Shown piece by piece: positions 1 through 5,213 of a stretch of DNA of 6,700 nt. Location of the stretch: contig JAUZOB010000182.1 of NCBI GenBank assembly GCA_030706665.1, positions 1-6,700 of the forward strand, read 5' to 3'. Positions within the stretch are counted from its first letter, which is position 1; every line of letters begins with the position of its first letter. This DNA comes from Bacteroidota bacterium (lineage in GTDB: Bacteria > Bacteroidota > Bacteroidia > Bacteroidales > Prolixibacteraceae). The notes under the pieces were generated by a model. The model worked only from the letters and a program-made list of their open reading frames with translations. It had not been told where the DNA came from and ran no database searches. The position numbers and the translations under genes were made by a program.

Positions 1-10
1 TATACTAATA

Positions 11-43
11 ATCAATTGATTTTAAGATCGACTTTTAAAGTCG
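11..43. repeat. Two adjacent palindromes at the left edge
   Basis: Bases 11-20 read ATCAATTGAT, a perfect 10-base palindrome. Bases 29-43 read CGACTTTTAAAGTCG, a 7-bp perfect inverted repeat around one central base. A run of seven T follows at 55-61. No gene start can be tied to them inside the window, so they could be an operator pair, a weak terminator for a gene off the left edge, or chance in AT-rich DNA. The inverted repeats are certain; a function is not. Confidence 0.3.
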
Positions 44-324
44 GGAAGATAGATATTTTTTTGCTTCTCCTTGCAAATACAACAAGAAAGCAATATTCAC
101 TATAGAAACAGAAACGGATTAGAGAGATTTTCCATGAGTCCTAAAAAGGAAGAGACAGATTAGAATTGAAAAAAGCAAACATAAGCTAATAAACATGTCC
201 CCCCGTACTGGTAACATAACCCCCATTCACACCGACATGGCAAACACATACTACTGAACATGGAACTTCCCACCCAACTTGTTAAAAAACTTCAAATACT
301 TACATGCACAATCTTACTATTCTG
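44..324. other. Intergenic region with no supported gene
   Basis: This stretch lies downstream of the minus-strand PagL-like gene and holds no convincing coding frame on either strand. The longest notable frame is a 33-codon cysteine-rich one on the minus strand (160-261), which I judge to be chance. A minus-strand match to the -7 element (TATGTTTG, read from bases 183 to 176) is present without a recognisable -33 partner; it could serve a gene beyond the left edge. I see no hairpin-plus-T-run terminator for the PagL-like gene. Confidence 0.5.
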
Positions 325-1530
325 TTATTTATGAAATCTAAAACCAAGCATCCATGTCATCGTAGTCCCTCTAACAAGATGATACATTTTCAATTGAGTC
401 CCTACAAAAAAACGATTGCTTAAATAATATTTCATCCCGATACGTTGAAAAAAACGGCTTTGTCTGGACGGGTCAAATTCGCTCCAAAAAACATATCCCG
501 CTTGCGCCAACAAGGCAAAACGATTCACAAGCATTTCTCCTCCGACGAAAGCATTCAGATTGATTTTAAAACTTACCGGCGCATTTCTTATTGCAACTCT
601 TTGATATTCATCTGCAGTGATAATGGTATTTACGGCCTCATCATATGAGACATCAGAACCAACGGTCAAAGTCCATTTCGGACTGAACTGAAGTTGCCAT
701 CCGGTAGATAAGACATAAAGAGAGAAATTCTTATGAATGTAATAGTCAGACAACTTGGTATAGGCTGTATCACGAACAACCTGGTGAATTCCCGTCTCAA
801 CCGAAACGAAGAAAGATCCTTTTGGTTTAAACGGAGTCAAACCAGCAGTACTCATCGGTCGAATTTTATCAAGATGATATCGAAGCGTTAAGTAAGGAGT
901 CGCCAGATTCAACCCTGTATTGGGGACTCTGACCGTGCCATTTGAAAAATGAATGTATCCCACCCCCAGATTACACGACACATTAGGAGTGACAATATAT
1001 TTCAATGCAAGATTAGCCCCGATATACCATGCAAATCGAGCCCCAATAGCTGTATTGTAAGGGTTTGTCTCTTTATTATATGGTTTCCATCCATATGAGA
1101 CCCCGAAATTATACTCATAATCAACAGAAAGTCTCGACCACTGTTTTATAGGAGCCCCAAAGAAACCATACAAGGCATACGGCCGTCCTAGCTCAAGAGT
1201 ATTGTAAAGATTCGGAACATATAAGCCTATCCCATAATAAGGATGCAAATGTGCAATTTCCCAAGGTTTATCGCCGACAGTCTGATATCCCCATCGCAAA
1301 TTGTAAGCATCGTAAGTTGTCATTGGCTTCTTACTCAGATTCTCACCCCGCAGGAAACTGTTCTCAATAATAAAATTCCCTCTTTGCATCCCGAAATCCA
1401 CAAACGGGACCGGCTTCTCCATCTGCCTGAGAGTATCTTGTGCAGATGAAAAAATCGGCAAAAAGAAAATAAGTATCAGCCCTGACAAAATAAGTTTGCC
1501 CGGAAGTATAAAATTCATTTTATAATTCAT
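325..1530 (-). CDS. PagL-like outer-membrane beta-barrel protein (acyloxyacyl hydrolase / lipid A deacylase family)
   Basis: Probable outer-membrane protein of the lipid A 3-O-deacylase (PagL)-like family, which in Bacteroidota is usually annotated as acyloxyacyl hydrolase. PagL removes the 3-O-linked acyl chain of lipid A. Numbering from the ATG at 1530, residues 6-30 form a signal peptide ending FSSA, cut before QDT. The rest is rich in alternating aromatic and polar residues with many YxLxYxL-type strands, as expected for a barrel. The family signature is HFSN at 194-197 followed by PNTGLN at 203-208. His194 and Ser196 match the catalytic pair His126/Ser128 of Pseudomonas PagL, but the place of Glu140 is Asn208. 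At 401 residues it is more than twice the length of PagL, with an extra C-terminal half of barrel-like strands. A TTG directly precedes the ATG, and another ATG at 1518 is equally possible. No Shine-Dalgarno is seen. It is divergent from the next gene. Family assignment is fairly sure; activity is not. Confidence 0.75.
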   Translation of the reverse strand: MNYKMNFILPGKLILSGLILIFFLPIFSSAQDTLRQMEKPVPFVDFGMQRGNFIIENSFLRGENLSKKPMTTYDAYNLRWGYQTVGDKPWEIAHLHPYYGIGLYVPNLYNTLELGRPYALYGFFGAPIKQWSRLSVDYEYNFGVSYGWKPYNKETNPYNTAIGARFAWYIGANLALKYIVTPNVSCNLGVGYIHFSNGTVRVPNTGLNLATPYLTLRYHLDKIRPMSTAGLTPFKPKGSFFVSVETGIHQVVRDTAYTKLSDYYIHKNFSLYVLSTGWQLQFSPKWTLTVGSDVSYDEAVNTIITADEYQRVAIRNAPVSFKINLNAFVGGEMLVNRFALLAQAGYVFWSEFDPSRQSRFFQRIGMKYYLSNRFFVGTQLKMYHLVRGTTMTWMLGFRFHK

Positions 1531-1645
1531 CAAAAATCGTCAGCTATGTCAATCAGGGAAAAATCACTTGAAATTTAAAATTTATAAATCAATTTAACAA
1601 CGGTATTCCTTCCTTTTAGAAAACAAAATCTTCAAACATGCATTG

Positions 1646-1674
1646 ACAGTGACGGCATATACCCCCGTCATTGT
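1646..1674. promoter_or_regulatory. Dyad in divergent intergenic region, possible operator
   Basis: Bases 1646-1655 (ACAGTGACGG) and 1665-1674 (CCGTCATTGT) form an inverted repeat with nine of ten positions complementary and a G-T at the tenth, separated by nine bases. It lies between two divergently transcribed genes, about 50 bases before the -7 element of the plus-strand gene and about 115 bases before the start of the minus-strand gene. The position suits a regulator-binding site shared by both. The symmetry is seen directly; the operator role is inferred. Confidence 0.4.
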
Positions 1675-1712
1675 TCAGCGATACAACAGTCTACTTGTTT
1701 GTAAAAGTTCTC

Positions 1713-1720
1713 TATCTTTG
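1713..1720 (+). promoter_or_regulatory. Bacteroidota -7 promoter element (TATCTTTG)
   Basis: TATCTTTG is an exact match to TAnnTTTG, the -7 element used by the Bacteroidota primary sigma factor. Transcription would be expected to start four to six bases after it, on or next to the ATG at 1725. The -33 element is poor: TTG at 1695-1697 leaves a 15-base spacer and TTTG at 1698-1701 leaves 11, against the usual 19-21. Confidence 0.5.
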
Positions 1721-1724
1721 TAAC

Positions 1725-2081
1725 ATGATTTGGATCCGCACATTACTCATATTTGGATGTATCGCATTGATGACTTCACAGAGCGTGAAGCCTCCCATCA
1801 GTGAGAAATATTTGCATCATGAGATCTGCAATAGTAATTCCGATAAATCCTCTTTCAGCTCCAGGAATAATCTGAATGTATTTTCATTCTTACAACCGAC
1901 TTCCGGATTCAATTTTGCATCATCGTACAATAAAATATCAACTCCCAAATGGGTAGTTTCACTTTTAAAACGTGGCATCCAAGCATTCTGCCTTACAGCT
2001 TACGCTGTAGCAATTTCCCAAGATATTGACCAACGCCCTAATGTTGCGATCATTATCTTTCCGTTCCATGAATTTTGGTAA
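1725..2081 (+). CDS. Small hypothetical protein with N-terminal hydrophobic segment
   Basis: I do not recognise this 118-residue protein. Residues 2-17 form a hydrophobic stretch after a short start containing one arginine, ending near TSQS, and could be a signal peptide or membrane anchor. The middle (about 25-75) is polar and rich in Ser and Asn. A second hydrophobic patch lies at about 85-97, and the C-terminus ends in an aromatic cluster (FPFHEFW). The frame stays open upstream to a TTG at 1671, but a -7 promoter element at 1713-1720 would put the transcript start beside the ATG at 1725, so the ATG is preferred. A later ATG at 1770 would give a 103-residue protein without the hydrophobic start. 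No Shine-Dalgarno is seen. It is a lone gene between the divergent PagL-like gene and a 290-base gap. That it is coding at all is moderately likely: the promoter supports it, but no family does. Confidence 0.5.
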   Translation: MIWIRTLLIFGCIALMTSQSVKPPISEKYLHHEICNSNSDKSSFSSRNNLNVFSFLQPTSGFNFASSYNKISTPKWVVSLLKRGIQAFCLTAYAVAISQDIDQRPNVAIIIFPFHEFW

Positions 2082-2123
2082 TTAACAACTTCACTTACAC
2101 TTTTTATTTAACAAATAGTCTTG

Positions 2124-2159
2124 ATTCACGACACGACACGATCCGTTCGCGTTGTGAAT
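2124..2159. repeat. Imperfect inverted repeat with short tandem pentamer
   Basis: ATTCACGACACG (2124-2135) pairs with CGCGTTGTGAAT (2148-2159) at ten of twelve positions, plus one G-T pair, around a 12-base centre. The left arm runs into a short ACGAC-type tandem repeat (about 2128-2141). No T-run follows on the plus strand, so it is not an obvious intrinsic terminator for the preceding small gene. It could be a structured RNA element or a protein-binding dyad. Confidence 0.35.
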
Positions 2160-2284
2160 TGTGCTACCCTGTGTGACGTTATCCCAGTTATAATCCGAAA
2201 TCTAATGCAAGCCTTATAAATTAATGAATCAAAGGCCTGTATGGAAATGATAAGAAGTAATGGGAAGAACTTTTCCAGACAGTC

Positions 2285-2310
2285 TTATCGGGGACTTGTC
2301 ATGCCGATAA
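2285..2310. repeat. Hairpin upstream of the membrane-protein gene
   Basis: TTATCGG (2285-2291) and CCGATAA (2304-2310) are perfectly complementary, and inside them GAC (2293-2295) faces GTC (2298-2300). This gives a two-tier hairpin ending 62 bases before the ATG at 2373. No T-run follows on either strand, so a 5' leader structure is more likely than a terminator. Confidence 0.35.
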
Positions 2311-2372
2311 AAAGCACTCAACCAAAGCTTTCTAACTGTAATGTTATTTTATAAAAAACTAAAAAATACATC

Positions 2373-2861
2373 ATGGACATCGCATCATTAGCAATCAGCA
2401 TAATCCTATCTTTATTTTTCATTATCCCAGTATCGTTACTAATATATTCAGTAAAACAAAAAGAGAGGAAATTAAAAAACGCTTTTCTTTCGGCAATTAA
2501 CGAGAACAACTTGATAATCGCAGAACATGATTCTTGGAAAAACAAAATCATTGGGATTGATAACACAAACGACAAACTTCTATTCATCCATTTAGCCGCA
2601 GATCAAATAAAAGAAGATTTAGTTGATTTGAATCAGATTTCATATTGCACAATCAGGCACTCAGGAATCAAAAACTATAAAGAAGGAAGTCATTCCAACA
2701 CATCGGATAAATTAGAATTATCGCTGATTTCAAAAGACAAGAAAGTCGAGGATATAAACATCCCATTTTTTGACCTTAACAGCAACAACCCGTTTGAACT
2801 AAAATCCATGCAGGATAAAGCCGGGGAATGGCAAACGATTATAGAGAAAAAGTTAAAGTAA
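2373..2861 (+). CDS. Single-pass membrane protein of unknown function (Bacteroidota type)
   Basis: This 162-residue protein has one transmembrane helix at about 3-27, followed at once by a strongly basic stretch (KQKERKLK). By the positive-inside rule the remaining 130 residues lie in the cytoplasm. That domain begins with a short helix, then ENNLIIAEHDSW and IGIDNTNDKLLFIH, a pattern of short beta strands that resembles small orphan membrane proteins I have seen in other Bacteroidota. The end, AGEWQTIIEKKLK, looks like a closing amphipathic helix, so the overall shape suggests a PH-like barrel with a C-terminal helix. That fold is a guess and no catalytic motif is visible. The ATG is preceded by A-rich sequence and no Shine-Dalgarno. 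It stands alone, convergent with the tRNA gene. Coding status is likely; function is unknown. Confidence 0.7.
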   Translation: MDIASLAISIILSLFFIIPVSLLIYSVKQKERKLKNAFLSAINENNLIIAEHDSWKNKIIGIDNTNDKLLFIHLAADQIKEDLVDLNQISYCTIRHSGIKNYKEGSHSNTSDKLELSLISKDKKVEDINIPFFDLNSNNPFELKSMQDKAGEWQTIIEKKLK

Positions 2862-2954
2862 GAATTGATTACAAATTATAGATCAAATTCTTAACAATAC
2901 AAGATTGAATAATCATTTATATAATCCACAAAAAGGATTAGAAGCCAATAATAA

Positions 2955-2989
2955 AAAGGGTTTATAAATCTTCGATTTATAAACCCTTT
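2955..2989 (-). terminator. Intrinsic terminator after tRNA-Arg
   Basis: A perfect 16-bp inverted repeat (2955-2970 with 2974-2989) closes on a three-base loop. Read on the minus strand, the stem is followed by TTTTTATTATT, a good U-tract. It begins 9 bases after the end of the tRNA, so it should terminate the tRNA transcript. On the plus strand no T-run follows, so it probably does not stop transcription from the membrane-protein gene. Confidence 0.85.
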
Positions 2990-2998
2990 ACGATAATG

Positions 2999-3070
2999 TA
3001 GCCTCACCAGGAATCGAACCTGAATCTGAAGTTTAGGAAACTTCCGTTCTATCCGTTGAACTATGGGGCC
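2999..3070 (-). tRNA. tRNA-Arg (anticodon CCT)
   Basis: The minus strand folds into a full cloverleaf of 72 bases including the discriminator. The D stem is GTTC/GAAC with an 8-base loop containing GG. The anticodon stem is GAAGT/ACTTC with loop TTCCTAA, giving anticodon CCT, which reads the arginine codon AGG. The variable loop has 4 bases. The T stem is TCAGG/CCTGG with loop TTCGATT. The discriminator is A and CCA is not encoded. The acceptor stem (GGCCCCA/TGAGGCT) is imperfect, with G1-U72 and a C5-A68 mismatch. A Bacteroidota promoter lies just upstream and a strong terminator just downstream, so it is a single-gene transcription unit. Confidence 0.93.
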
Positions 3071-3088
3071 AGCTTTCTAAAAGCATTG

Positions 3089-3118
3089 CAAAAATATAAA
3101 TTTAGAGCGTTCGCCCAA
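3089..3118 (-). promoter_or_regulatory. Promoter of tRNA-Arg
   Basis: On the minus strand TATTTTTG (3096 to 3089) matches the -7 element TAnnTTTG exactly. A TTG core (3118 to 3116) lies 19 bases before it, the expected -33 spacing for Bacteroidota. Transcription should start around 3083-3085, about 14 bases before the mature tRNA 5' end. Confidence 0.7.
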
Positions 3119-3142
3119 CATCGTATGCATATTTTTGAACAA

Positions 3143-4294
3143 TCAAATTATGGATACAACTTTGCACAGTCGCTCTGTGGCTAACTCCAACGTCTCATTT
3201 GACTTAGAAAAGCAAAAACTCAGCTGACGGTTGTCGTATTTGTCATGAACAAAAACAGAAATCGGTATGGCAGCCACTCCATAATCCCGCACCAAACGAG
3301 TTGCGAATTCGGTATCGGGTTCATTTGAAAGTTTTGAATAATCAAGGACCTGATAAGGTGATCCCTGCGAAGGTGTAAATTGAAATCCGGAGTCCTTTAA
3401 TAACCTGAGAAAGTAATTTCGTTTTCCCTGATATACTTCAGTAACGTCCATATATTGATTATCAATTTCCATATAATCAGCCAAAGCATATTGTAATGGA
3501 GCGTTAGCACTTCCTACCTGGAATTGATGTATTTTTCTGAATTCAAGCATCAGATTTGCCGGAGCCATACAGTAGGCCAGCTCCCATCCATTGATATTAT
3601 ATAAGGGACCAGGAGAAGAAACGATGATTCCTCTGGCAGCCAGTTCAGGATAAAGTGCAATACTCTGATGCTGTAATTTATCGTATATAAGGTGTTCATG
3701 AGGCTCATCACTCAGAATAACGATATTGGTCCCATTTGTCAACTTCCGCAAAGAGGTCATATCCTCAACGGAAAGCACAGCACCAGTCGGATTGTGAGGT
3801 GAGTTAATTATGATCATACGTGTTTTACCGGTAATCATCTTTCGCACTTCATCCCAATCAATACGGAAATCGGGTTTCTTCATACTTACATATACCGGAC
3901 GCCCCCCATTCAATATTATTGCAGGTACGAATGTATCAAATGCGGGTTCAAAGACAATCACTTCATCCCCTTCGGAAATGATTGAGCTTATTGCAGTAGT
4001 CAGAGCCTGAATGTGCCCTGCCGTTATGGTAACCTCAGTTTGTGGATTGTAAGAATATTTATAAAGATTCTCTGTTTTCGTTGCCAGGACCTCACGCAAA
4101 TGGAGTAATCCTTCAACAGGCGCGGGGTAGTTATATCCTTTCTGCAAATATTCTGAGGCTAATTGAATTAGCTTTTGAGGACATGGAAAATCTGATTTGC
4201 CGGTAGTCATATCGACAGCTCCATACTGATCGGCCAATTCAGACATTACCGAAAAGATGCTTCTTTTGGAATTATAAAATTTCGTATGAATCAT
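3143..4294 (-). CDS. Aminotransferase class I/II fold protein, probable pseudoenzyme (YbdL/methionine aminotransferase-like)
   Basis: This 383-residue protein has the usual length of PLP fold-type I aminotransferases and aligns throughout with the methionine/kynurenine aminotransferase group (E. coli YbdL). Conserved landmarks are NSPHNPTG (164-171), SDE (195-197, with the PLP-nitrogen aspartate Asp196), GW (236-237), and GVAAIPISVF (339-348). The active site is not conserved. Where YbdL has SSFGKTYHMTGWKVGY, this protein has SSPGPLYNINGWELAY (226-241). The lysine that forms the Schiff base with PLP is therefore Pro230, and the cofactor-phosphate-side Lys/Arg is Glu238. The Tyr of SDEVYEH is His199, and the arginine of the C-terminal IRLCFAK, which grips the substrate carboxylate, is Ser359. 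No lysine lies near position 230. There is no frameshift or stop. It begins 95 bases after recO with an ATG, and a minus-strand -7 box (4318-4325) lies 24 bases upstream. The fold is near certain; ordinary transaminase activity is unlikely. Confidence 0.88.
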   Translation of the reverse strand: MIHTKFYNSKRSIFSVMSELADQYGAVDMTTGKSDFPCPQKLIQLASEYLQKGYNYPAPVEGLLHLREVLATKTENLYKYSYNPQTEVTITAGHIQALTTAISSIISEGDEVIVFEPAFDTFVPAIILNGGRPVYVSMKKPDFRIDWDEVRKMITGKTRMIIINSPHNPTGAVLSVEDMTSLRKLTNGTNIVILSDEPHEHLIYDKLQHQSIALYPELAARGIIVSSPGPLYNINGWELAYCMAPANLMLEFRKIHQFQVGSANAPLQYALADYMEIDNQYMDVTEVYQGKRNYFLRLLKDSGFQFTPSQGSPYQVLDYSKLSNEPDTEFATRLVRDYGVAAIPISVFVHDKYDNRQLSFCFSKSNETLELATERLCKVVSII

Positions 4295-4317
4295 AAAGTT
4301 ATAAAAGAATCCGGCTG

Positions 4318-4325
4318 CAAATGTA
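4318..4325 (-). promoter_or_regulatory. Possible -7 promoter element for the aminotransferase-like gene
   Basis: Read on the minus strand the site is TACATTTG, an exact TAnnTTTG match 24 bases before the ATG at 4294. No TTG lies at the right distance for a -33 element, so it may be weak or activator-dependent. Read-through from recO is the alternative. Confidence 0.35.
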
Positions 4326-4389
4326 AGAAATAAATTCTATCTCCGGCGTTATTCCTCACACTATACAACAACCAACAACGAATGATTGT

Positions 4390-5115
4390 TTAACCGAACA
4401 ATTCTTTTAGAACATTCAGAGAATTAAGTTGTTCCATCGCCTCAAAATGCATCGTAAAATAGTCAAGAAGACGGTCTAACAATGCAATTCTTTCTTTATG
4501 GTTAATATTCAAATTTAACAATTCAAGCGGAGAGACACTTAACAGACAACTAAAAGCAGATGATTCTTCAACCTTCATATAGGAAGGATGTCGTGGTTCG
4601 ATGGCAACAAACCGCCCCGCCTTTATATCAAAAAAACAGTTTTCTTCAGAATAATTATTTTCAGGTGCAAATCCTAAAAAGCCAGAATAGTGACACAAAA
4701 AATAAAGATGGTAATCCGACGCCCCCTCTTCGAGCATATCGAGCATCTTGATAGAGTTCTCCAGAAAATCAAACAGAGGAGCATTCGCCTCATGTTCTTT
4801 TATGCTTCGATACAGTATCTCTGCCAAAAAGATAGCGATGGTAGTCTTTCGGATATCATAAGGAATGGAATTAAAGGGATAAGAACTACGAAACTCTCCC
4901 AGAGTCTGTAATTCACGTTTCTCTTTATAAAAAACATCCATTTCAAGCAGCGAAAGCGGCTGAAGTATATTTGCTTTCCCTTTCGACTTTTTTCCTCGTA
5001 TCCCTTTAATAAGGAACGACTGCAAACCGAGCATTTCAGTATAGACTGTTGCAATGACGCTGGTCTCAGAATATTTTATAAAATGAAGGACGATTCCGCG
5101 GGTTTTAACAATCAT
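4390..5115 (-). CDS. recO: DNA repair protein RecO
   Basis: RecO works in the cytoplasm in the RecF recombination pathway. It binds SSB and single-stranded DNA and, with RecR, helps load RecA at gaps. The 241-residue length is typical of Bacteroidota RecO. The N-terminal OB-fold (about 1-80) shows the family start TRGIVLHFIKYSETSVIATVYTE-like pattern, then GLQSFLIKGIRGKKSK and LQPLSLLEMDVFYKEKRELQ. The C-terminal helical domain (about 90-241) includes a segment near 145-165 (CHYSGFLGFAPE) where many RecO proteins start a zinc-binding loop. Here the paired CxxC motifs are absent, as in other Bacteroidetes RecO. It lies 98 bases after rdgB, and its ATG overlaps the stop of a possible 32-codon ORF. 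No promoter element is visible in the gap, so it is probably transcribed with rdgB. Confidence 0.93.
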   Translation of the reverse strand: MIVKTRGIVLHFIKYSETSVIATVYTEMLGLQSFLIKGIRGKKSKGKANILQPLSLLEMDVFYKEKRELQTLGEFRSSYPFNSIPYDIRKTTIAIFLAEILYRSIKEHEANAPLFDFLENSIKMLDMLEEGASDYHLYFLCHYSGFLGFAPENNYSEENCFFDIKAGRFVAIEPRHPSYMKVEESSAFSCLLSVSPLELLNLNINHKERIALLDRLLDYFTMHFEAMEQLNSLNVLKELFG

Positions 5116-5210
5116 GATGCCTGATTAATGGATGAAAATCCGTTCTCCGATCCCTGCAAAAGGACAATCGGTAAACTTAAGACCAATAGCGACACCGACA
5201 GCCCGCGCAT
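5112..5210 (-). CDS. Possible small ORF coupling rdgB to recO
   Basis: A 32-codon ATG frame fills the rdgB-recO gap. Its ATG comes 3 bases after the rdgB stop and lies in the same reading frame, and its TGA overlaps the recO ATG as ATGA. The peptide starts MRGLSVSLLVLSLPIVLL, a short hydrophobic run after one arginine, then a polar tail of 14 residues. It could be a real small membrane or leader peptide, a device that lets ribosomes reach recO, or a chance open frame. No family is recognised and no Shine-Dalgarno is visible. A second open frame across the same gap lacks a start codon. Confidence 0.25.
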   Translation of the reverse strand: MRGLSVSLLVLSLPIVLLQGSENGFSSINQAS

Positions 5211-5213
5211 AAA

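Larger units (their letters stand above)
2082..2372. other. Intergenic region with two hairpins
   Basis: No coding frame is convincing here. It contains an imperfect inverted repeat at 2124-2159 and a perfect 7-bp one at 2285-2310, listed separately. I find no exact TAnnTTTG element for the downstream membrane-protein gene. The last 30 bases before its ATG are A-rich, as is common before Bacteroidota start codons. Confidence 0.5.

Noticed and set aside
160..261. Minus-strand 33-codon frame with six cysteines (CLPCRC and further Cys)
   Set aside because: Short, no promoter or start context, no recognised peptide family, and the region has no other coding signal; probably chance.
445..648. Plus-strand open frame inside the PagL-like gene
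   Set aside because: Antisense shadow of a well-supported beta-barrel gene; the translation has no domain character.
1671..1724. TTG start extending the small ORF by 18 residues
   Set aside because: The -7 promoter element lies inside this extension, so the transcript would begin after it; the ATG at 1725 is preferred.
2318..2587. Minus-strand open frame with hydrophobic and cysteine-rich stretches
   Set aside because: It overlaps the start of the plus-strand membrane protein, and its hydrophobic character mirrors that gene's transmembrane codons.
2955..3070. Attachment site of an integrated element at tRNA-Arg
   Set aside because: No integrase gene and no second copy of the tRNA 3' end is visible in the window; the inverted repeat is explained as a terminator.
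3143..4294. Frameshifted pseudogene explanation for the missing lysine
   Set aside because: The frame aligns continuously with the family before and after the motif, with no stop or shift; substitution, not frameshift, explains it.
4800..5054. Minus-strand 84-codon frame overlapping recO
   Set aside because: Same strand but different frame from recO, which has clear family identity along its whole length.
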